9,614 nucleotides of DNA from a bacterium (GTDB lineage: Bacteria; ARS69). A program made the position numbers and the translations under genes. Below the pieces are notes generated by a model. That model was not told the DNA's origin and did no database searches. It saw only the letters and a program-made list of their open reading frames with translations. Location of the stretch: assembly GCA_025774805.1 (NCBI GenBank), contig JALGZR010000124.1:1-9614 (forward strand), written 5' to 3'. Each line of letters begins with the position of its first letter. The stretch's first letter is position 1. Of this stretch, positions 5,716 to 9,614 are shown piece by piece.

Positions 5716-7665
5716 ACCGAACACCGTCGTCAACCAGGTGTCGTTCGGCGCATCGACCTCGGATCCGGGCGCGCGGCCGACCTCTTCGGCGAAGAGCGCG
5801 ACGAGGCCCGGATCGTGGAGAAGACCGGCCCCCCGCTCGAGTCGCCGAAGCGCTTCCTCCTGACTCACCGGGGCGATCGAATCGTGGGTGAGGCGGTCGA
5901 AGGAATCGACGATCGCGATGATCCGCCCGAAGAGGTGGATGTCCTCTCCCTTCAATCCGAACGGGAAGCCGCACCCGTCGTAGCGCTCGTGGTGCTGCTC
6001 GACGCCGTGGAGAAGAGACGGATGGGCCTTCGCCCGCGAGAGGATCCGGGAGCCGAGGACGGGATGCCGCCTCTCGACCGGATCGCCGGAGCCGGCGGCG
6101 GGCGGATCGACTCCGGTCTTCCCCACATCGTGCACGAGCGCGCAGAAGACCAGGTTTCGCATTTCGCCGTCGGAGAGACCGCACGCTCGTCCGAGAGCCA
6201 GTGCGCCCCGGGCGACGCGCTCGGCGTGACCCCGGTCCTCCGGAAACCGGAGCTCCGCGGCGGCGACCAGTCCCTGCAGACCGACCAGCGAGAGGTCCTG
6301 CAGGTCCTCGAGTCGCAGGAGATTCCGGAGAGCGATGTGGGCCGAGGACAGGACCACGTCGAGCGCCCGCCGTTCCCGAGGCTCGAGCTCCGGAGGGTCC
6401 CGACGCTCGTCGTCTCGGCGGCCGCCGAAGATCAGCATTCCGAGGCGGTGATCGTCGGCGCGAAGAGCCGCTCCCCACCGCAACCCCGCCCCCGTGAGAA
6501 GACGGAGTTCCCGGCTTCCGAGCCCCTCCGGGTCCAGTCGATCGAGAACGACGACGCCCTTCGCGTCGAGACAGCCGCGACCGAGTCCGTGGTCCAGGGA
6601 GAGACCGATTCGATCGAGGAGGTGTGGCGCGAATCCGTAGGACGCCTGGAGGTCGAGAAGGCCGTCTCCCCCGGTGCGGGGAAGGAAAAGGGCGGTCTTC
6701 GTCCACCCGATCTCTCGCCGGAGGGTCGTGAGGATCCGGTCGGCGAGGGGCCCCCGTCGGTCGAAGCGCGTGAGCCGGTCCACCGTCTCGAGAAGACTCT
6801 TCAGGCTCTCGGACTGGCCCTCGGTGACGCCGCGGGATCGCTCGAGCTCATCCCGCGTCGCGGCCGCGCGCATCGCGCTCCCGACCAGGTTCATCAGTCC
6901 TTCGCGCAGGCCGGGATCGGCGGGGGCGCCCCGGAGGGCGATGGCCAGGTCGGTTTCCCGGGCGCCGAGCCCCACGGCGACGCAGGCCACCTCGTGGAAC
7001 CCGCCGTCCACCTCGAGCCGGATCAGAAACGGACGCAACCCCCGAAGGGAGGATCGGAGGGAGATCTCCTCGGAGATGCGGGCCGCCAGAGGTGCGTCGA
7101 GTCCGCGACTCGCCTCGATCCACCCTTCCGCGGACCGATCCCGGTAGACGACCAGCGTGCCCCGGACCCCGTAGAAGAAGTCGAACGCCTCCGTCACCAG
7201 ATCGACGCGATCCTCGATGGACGCGACCTTGGGGAGAGAGGAGGCGAGACGACGGGCCAGATCGAGACACCCTCTGCCCTCGTCCCTCCGACCGTCGGGA
7301 ACGGTCGAGGGCCCGAGCGCCAGAAGTGCCTCCTCCACGCGTCGGAGCACCTCGTCGGGATCGGCGTTGCACCGCATCGGCTCGCCGACTCCGTCCGCAG
7401 GAAACTCCTCGGTGAGCATGAGGTCGGGATCGATACGGAGATGCGCCGCACGGGGAACTAGATCGCGAAGCCGCCCCGGCGCGTCGGGCCCCTCCAGGGG
7501 AGCCAGGACGACGTCGGGATCGAGTCCCTCGTGGATCAGTCGGACGGCGGCGGCGTCATCCTGCACGGCGGCGACGTCGTGTCCGGCCTCCTCCAGTCGG
7601 CTCTCGAGGCTTCGCCGGAGGGCGTCCTCTGGTTCGACCAGAAGGATCTTTCCCGTGAGTAGCAA
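5713..7665 (-). CDS. HD-GYP domain protein with degenerate receiver and GAF-like domains
   Basis: From the chosen TTG at 7665 the product is 650 residues and cytoplasmic. Residues 3-115 resemble a receiver (GKILLVEPED) but Ala55 replaces the phosphoacceptor Asp in DVVLAPLEG, so it is a pseudo-receiver. A probable GAF domain spans about 135-270 and a clearer one about 290-445, joined by a helical segment. The C-terminal HD-GYP domain (about 460-625) keeps the metal ligands: HAERV (His480), LVHDVGK (His512/Asp513), RRHPVLG (His534), HHERYDG (558-564) and VDSFD (Asp587). The signature reads GFP instead of GYP. HD-GYP proteins hydrolyse cyclic di-GMP or related dinucleotides; GAF domains sense small molecules. 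The frame extends to an ATG at 7773, giving 686 residues, but the added 36 are Arg-rich with atypical codons. TTG 7665 has GGAG nine bases upstream and starts right at the receiver. Probably upstream member of the minus-strand group. Confidence 0.87.
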   Translation of the reverse strand: MLLTGKILLVEPEDALRRSLESRLEEAGHDVAAVQDDAAAVRLIHEGLDPDVVLAPLEGPDAPGRLRDLVPRAAHLRIDPDLMLTEEFPADGVGEPMRCNADPDEVLRRVEEALLALGPSTVPDGRRDEGRGCLDLARRLASSLPKVASIEDRVDLVTEAFDFFYGVRGTLVVYRDRSAEGWIEASRGLDAPLAARISEEISLRSSLRGLRPFLIRLEVDGGFHEVACVAVGLGARETDLAIALRGAPADPGLREGLMNLVGSAMRAAATRDELERSRGVTEGQSESLKSLLETVDRLTRFDRRGPLADRILTTLRREIGWTKTALFLPRTGGDGLLDLQASYGFAPHLLDRIGLSLDHGLGRGCLDAKGVVVLDRLDPEGLGSRELRLLTGAGLRWGAALRADDHRLGMLIFGGRRDDERRDPPELEPRERRALDVVLSSAHIALRNLLRLEDLQDLSLVGLQGLVAAAELRFPEDRGHAERVARGALALGRACGLSDGEMRNLVFCALVHDVGKTGVDPPAAGSGDPVERRHPVLGSRILSRAKAHPSLLHGVEQHHERYDGCGFPFGLKGEDIHLFGRIIAIVDSFDRLTHDSIAPVSQEEALRRLERGAGLLHDPGLVALFAEEVGRAPGSEVDAPNDTWLTTVFG

Positions 7666-7770
7666 CGTCGGGGTCTCCGGCGGTGAACCGGGTGAGCCGA
7701 TCGACCGGGCGGATCGAGGCGACGCGCGGGTTCGACCGGCGAGTTCGACGCGAGCTCGACGACGGCGCCG

Positions 7771-7796
7771 CATCCCGGCAGCGCATCTCGGCAGCG
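7771..7796. repeat. 13-base tandem duplication
   Basis: CATCCCGGCAGCG (7771-7783) is followed directly by CATCTCGGCAGCG (7784-7796), 12 of 13 identical. It lies in the 265-base divergent intergenic region 7666-7930 and covers the distal ATG of the HD-GYP frame. The unit is not a multiple of three, which fits non-coding sequence better than coding. Confidence 0.5.
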
Positions 7797-7797
7797 T

Positions 7798-7819
7798 GGA
7801 GAGCTCTCCTCGAGCTCTC
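7798..7819. repeat. Overlapping palindromes in the divergent intergenic region
   Basis: GGAGAGCTCTCC (7798-7809) is a perfect 12-base palindrome. It overlaps a second dyad, GAGAGCTC (7799-7806) with GAGCTCTC (7812-7819). A further short palindrome, CCGGT-TG-ACCGG, is at 7845-7856. Together these could be regulatory sites for the minus-strand group or for trpF, or arise by chance in GC-rich DNA. Confidence 0.3.
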
Positions 7820-7876
7820 TTCGGGGATCGGCAGGGAGAGAGTCCCGGTTGACCGGAACACCCCGACTGCCGAAGT

Positions 7877-7905
7877 TTGACAGGGGTAGACCCTCACTCT
7901 ACCCT
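7877..7905 (+). promoter_or_regulatory. Sigma70-type promoter of trpF-aroC
   Basis: A perfect -35 hexamer TTGACA (7877-7882) is followed by 17 bases and a TACCCT -10 (7900-7905, three of six consensus bases). Transcription would begin near 7911-7913, leaving a leader of about 20 bases to the ATG at 7931. That is too short for a riboswitch or attenuator. The placement directly upstream of trpF and the ideal spacing support it; the weak -10 suggests it may be regulated. Confidence 0.6.
7884..7904. promoter_or_regulatory. Candidate operator over the trpF -10 region
   Basis: GGGTAGA (7884-7890) and TCTACCC (7898-7904) are perfect 7-base reverse complements separated by 7 bases, a dyad of the size bound by dimeric helix-turn-helix repressors. 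It fills the spacer and most of the -10 hexamer, so a bound protein would block RNA polymerase. It does not look like the E. coli TrpR operator (CTAGTT/AACTAG core), so the regulator is unknown. Confidence 0.5.
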
Positions 7906-7930
7906 TCCCTGACTTCCCATGCGGGGTGCC

Positions 7931-8581
7931 ATGATCCGCCAAACATGGATCAAGATCTGCGGAATCACCCGATCCTCCGATGCGATGGCGGCCGCGAGAT
8001 CGGGAGCGGACGCCGTCGGATTCCTCTTCGCCGAGAGCCCTCGTCGAGTGAAGCCGGAGGTCGTCCGCACGATCGTCCAGGATCTTCCGCCGCACCTGCT
8101 GAGGTTCGGGGTCTTCGTCGACGCGAATCCGGCCGAGATCGCCCGGGTGGTGTCGGTCGCGGAGATCGACCGGATCCAGCTTCACGGATTCGAGGAGCCG
8201 ATGGTCCGGGAGCTCGTGGGCACTCGCGTCGTGAAGGCGTTTCGCGCGCGAGACGAGCTCGTCCTGCAGGAGATCCAGGAGTGGAACGTCGACACCTTCC
8301 TCCTCGACGCCTGGTCGCCGGAGGCGGCGGGAGGCACCGGGAGACCCTTCGACCGGGACCTCGGGCGGCGGGCCGCGAAGCTCGGCCGCATGATCCTGGC
8401 GGGAGGGCTCACCCCGGAGAACGTCGGGAAGGCGATCCGGGAGATCCGGCCCTTCGGAGTGGACGTTTCCAGCGGGGTCGAGGAGTCGCCGGGGATCAAG
8501 GACATGGCGAAGATCCAGGCCTTCATCGACGCGGTCCGGGCCGCCGACGGCGAGCTGGCGCGATCCTCCACGCCGGCGTGA
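7931..8581 (+). CDS. trpF: Phosphoribosylanthranilate isomerase
   Basis: A 216-residue single-domain TIM barrel, the usual length. It converts N-(5-phosphoribosyl)anthranilate to CdRP in tryptophan synthesis. The whole signature set is present: WIKICGIT with catalytic base Cys10, GADAVGFLFAESPRRV, GVFVD, IQLHG, TFLLDAW with catalytic acid Asp126, GGTGRPFD, the phosphate-binding LAGGLTPENV, and GVDVSSGVEESPGIKD. The start at 7931 has GGGG five to eight bases upstream and gives the standard short N-terminus. An in-frame ATG at 7919 (four more residues) has no ribosome-binding site and lies within a few bases of the predicted transcription start, so it is less likely. No other trp gene is next to it; aroC follows after 31 bases, so trpF here is detached from the main trp operon, at least locally. 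Confidence 0.96.
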   Translation: MIRQTWIKICGITRSSDAMAAARSGADAVGFLFAESPRRVKPEVVRTIVQDLPPHLLRFGVFVDANPAEIARVVSVAEIDRIQLHGFEEPMVRELVGTRVVKAFRARDELVLQEIQEWNVDTFLLDAWSPEAAGGTGRPFDRDLGRRAAKLGRMILAGGLTPENVGKAIREIRPFGVDVSSGVEESPGIKDMAKIQAFIDAVRAADGELARSSTPA

Positions 8582-8612
8582 GAGGGTGTCGCGAGGCGGA
8601 GAATCTCATCCG

Positions 8613-9614
8613 ATGAGCCGACTCACCTACACGACCGCGGGAGAGAGCCACGGATCCTGTCTCGTGGCCCAGATCGAGGGGCTCCCCGCCGGCTTCGAGT
8701 TTTCGGTCGCCCTGGCGAACGCGATGTTGCGCCGCCGTCAGGGAGGCTACGGACGGAGCGGTCGTCAGGAGCTCGAGCGGGACGAGGTCGAGGTCCTCAC
8801 GGGTGTCCTTCGCGGGCGGACGATCGGTTCGCCGATCGCGATCCGGATCGCCAATCGAGATCACCGCATCGATGAGGCGCCGCCACTCCATCGGCCCCGT
8901 CCGGGACACGCCGATCTCGCCGGGTCCGTCAAGTGGGAGACCGACGACTGTCGGCCGGTCCTCGAGAGGGCGAGCGCGAGAGAGACCGCAGCGAGAACCG
9001 CCGCCGGGGCGTTCGCGAAGGGTCTGCTCGCCGAGTTCGGGGTCGAGGCCGCGGGGTTCGTCACGCATCTCGGCGGGATCGACGCCACGGTTCCCGAAGA
9101 GCTTCCGCTGAGGGAGCTCGTGGAGCGACGCGACGCGAGCGCGGTCTACTGCCCCGATCCGGAGGCCGAGGCGGCGATGAAGCGCGTCATCGACGACGCG
9201 AGGAAGAAGGGCGACACGGTCGGCGGTGTCTTCGAGGTGCGCGTCACCGGACTTCCGGTCGGGCTGGGGTCCTGCTTCCGCCGGGAGGACCGACTCGATG
9301 CGCGGCTCGCCGCGGCGGTCATGGCGATCCAGGCGGTCAAGGGCGTGGAGATCGGGCTGGGCTTCGGGGTCGCCTCGCGCCGTGGATCCGAGGTGCACGA
9401 TGAGATCGAATGGGACAGGGCGGCCGCGGCGGCGTCCGGCGGCGCGGGATCGGAGACGGGAGCCGGGGCGAGGAGTCGCGGGATTCGACGCCCGTCCAAT
9501 CGGGCCGGAGGTCTGGAGGGAGGCATGACGAACGGCGAGACGCTGATCGTGCGCGGGGCGAAGAAGCCCATCTCCACTCTGGGAAAGAGGCTGCGCTCCA
9601 TCGACCTGCGAACG
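8613..9614 (+). CDS. aroC: Chorismate synthase, 3' end beyond the window
   Basis: The first 334 residues are present and the frame is open at the last base. The enzyme makes chorismate from EPSP using reduced FMN, the last shikimate-pathway step. Visible signatures: LTYTTAGESHG (His13), RRRQGGYGRSGRQ (FMN/EPSP-binding arginines), IGSPIAIRIANRDH, RPRPGHADL (His99), VLERASARETA, AVKGVEIGLGF, GSEVHDEI and RRPSNRAGGLEGGMTNGE. Only the last part of the C-terminal region is missing. The loop between EIEWD and GIRRPSNRAGG (about 269-289) holds a run of Ala, Gly and Ser about 18 residues longer than in B. subtilis-type enzymes as I recall them. GGAG at 8598-8601 precedes the ATG by 11 bases, a slightly long gap. 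Probably transcribed with trpF. Confidence 0.96.
   Translation, partial: MSRLTYTTAGESHGSCLVAQIEGLPAGFEFSVALANAMLRRRQGGYGRSGRQELERDEVEVLTGVLRGRTIGSPIAIRIANRDHRIDEAPPLHRPRPGHADLAGSVKWETDDCRPVLERASARETAARTAAGAFAKGLLAEFGVEAAGFVTHLGGIDATVPEELPLRELVERRDASAVYCPDPEAEAAMKRVIDDARKKGDTVGGVFEVRVTGLPVGLGSCFRREDRLDARLAAAVMAIQAVKGVEIGLGFGVASRRGSEVHDEIEWDRAAAAASGGAGSETGAGARSRGIRRPSNRAGGLEGGMTNGETLIVRGAKKPISTLGKRLRSIDLRT

Noticed and set aside
5596-7461. Long plus-strand open frame opposite the HD-GYP gene (621 codons)
   Set aside because: No domain signature; the minus-strand frame carries intact HD-GYP and GAF motifs, so this is its antisense shadow.
7683-7880. A 65-codon plus-strand frame in the divergent intergenic region
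   Set aside because: No ribosome-binding site or family resemblance, and it overlaps several palindromes and the trpF -35 box.
7906-7930. Trp attenuator or T-box leader upstream of trpF
   Set aside because: Only about 20 bases lie between the predicted transcription start and the ATG, with no Trp-codon leader peptide or T-box motif.

Overview
This window is very GC-rich (roughly two thirds or more G+C by eye, with G/C in most third codon positions) and carries eight genes, two of them cut by the window edges. The mix is an extracytoplasmic thioredoxin lipoprotein, a secreted HEAT-repeat/cyclophilin fusion, HD-GYP and receiver-STAS signalling proteins and a DUF885 protein. It suggests a free-living, GC-rich, probably Gram-negative-type bacterium of a phylum such as Ca. 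Eisenbacteria, Gemmatimonadota, Acidobacteriota or Myxococcota. That placement is a weak inference. There are no RNA genes, CRISPR arrays, transposases or phage genes.

Left block, plus strand (1-2982): the C-terminal tail of a cysteine desulfurase, a TlpA-type thioredoxin lipoprotein, and a 687-residue exported protein that joins about ten HEAT-like repeats to a C-terminal cyclophilin domain. The last two would both act outside the cytoplasm in thiol chemistry and protein folding.

Middle block, minus strand (7665 down to 3065): a large cytoplasmic HD-GYP protein with a receiver-like N-terminus that lacks the phosphoacceptor aspartate and with two GAF-like regions, then a DUF885 protein whose HE..PGH motif has lost its His-Glu pair, then a 264-residue receiver-STAS fusion. 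Two of the three are signalling proteins. All three read in one direction with 87-105 base gaps, so they may be co-transcribed.

Right block, plus strand (7877-9614): a clear sigma70-type promoter with a palindrome over its -10 region drives trpF (phosphoribosylanthranilate isomerase), followed 31 bases later by aroC (chorismate synthase, cut by the window end). The pair links chorismate supply to tryptophan synthesis.

The most notable non-coding signal is a short repeat at gene 3' ends. Two 40-43 base copies (38 of 40 shared bases identical, one 3-base gap) lie in opposite orientation on either side of the receiver-STAS gene. Each contains the TAG stop codon of the gene it follows. A third, shorter copy lies just after the receiver-STAS gene, and a weak fourth match lies at the stop of the HD-GYP gene. 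The shared core is TAGCCTG-N5-CTCACCAG. I do not recognise it as a named element.
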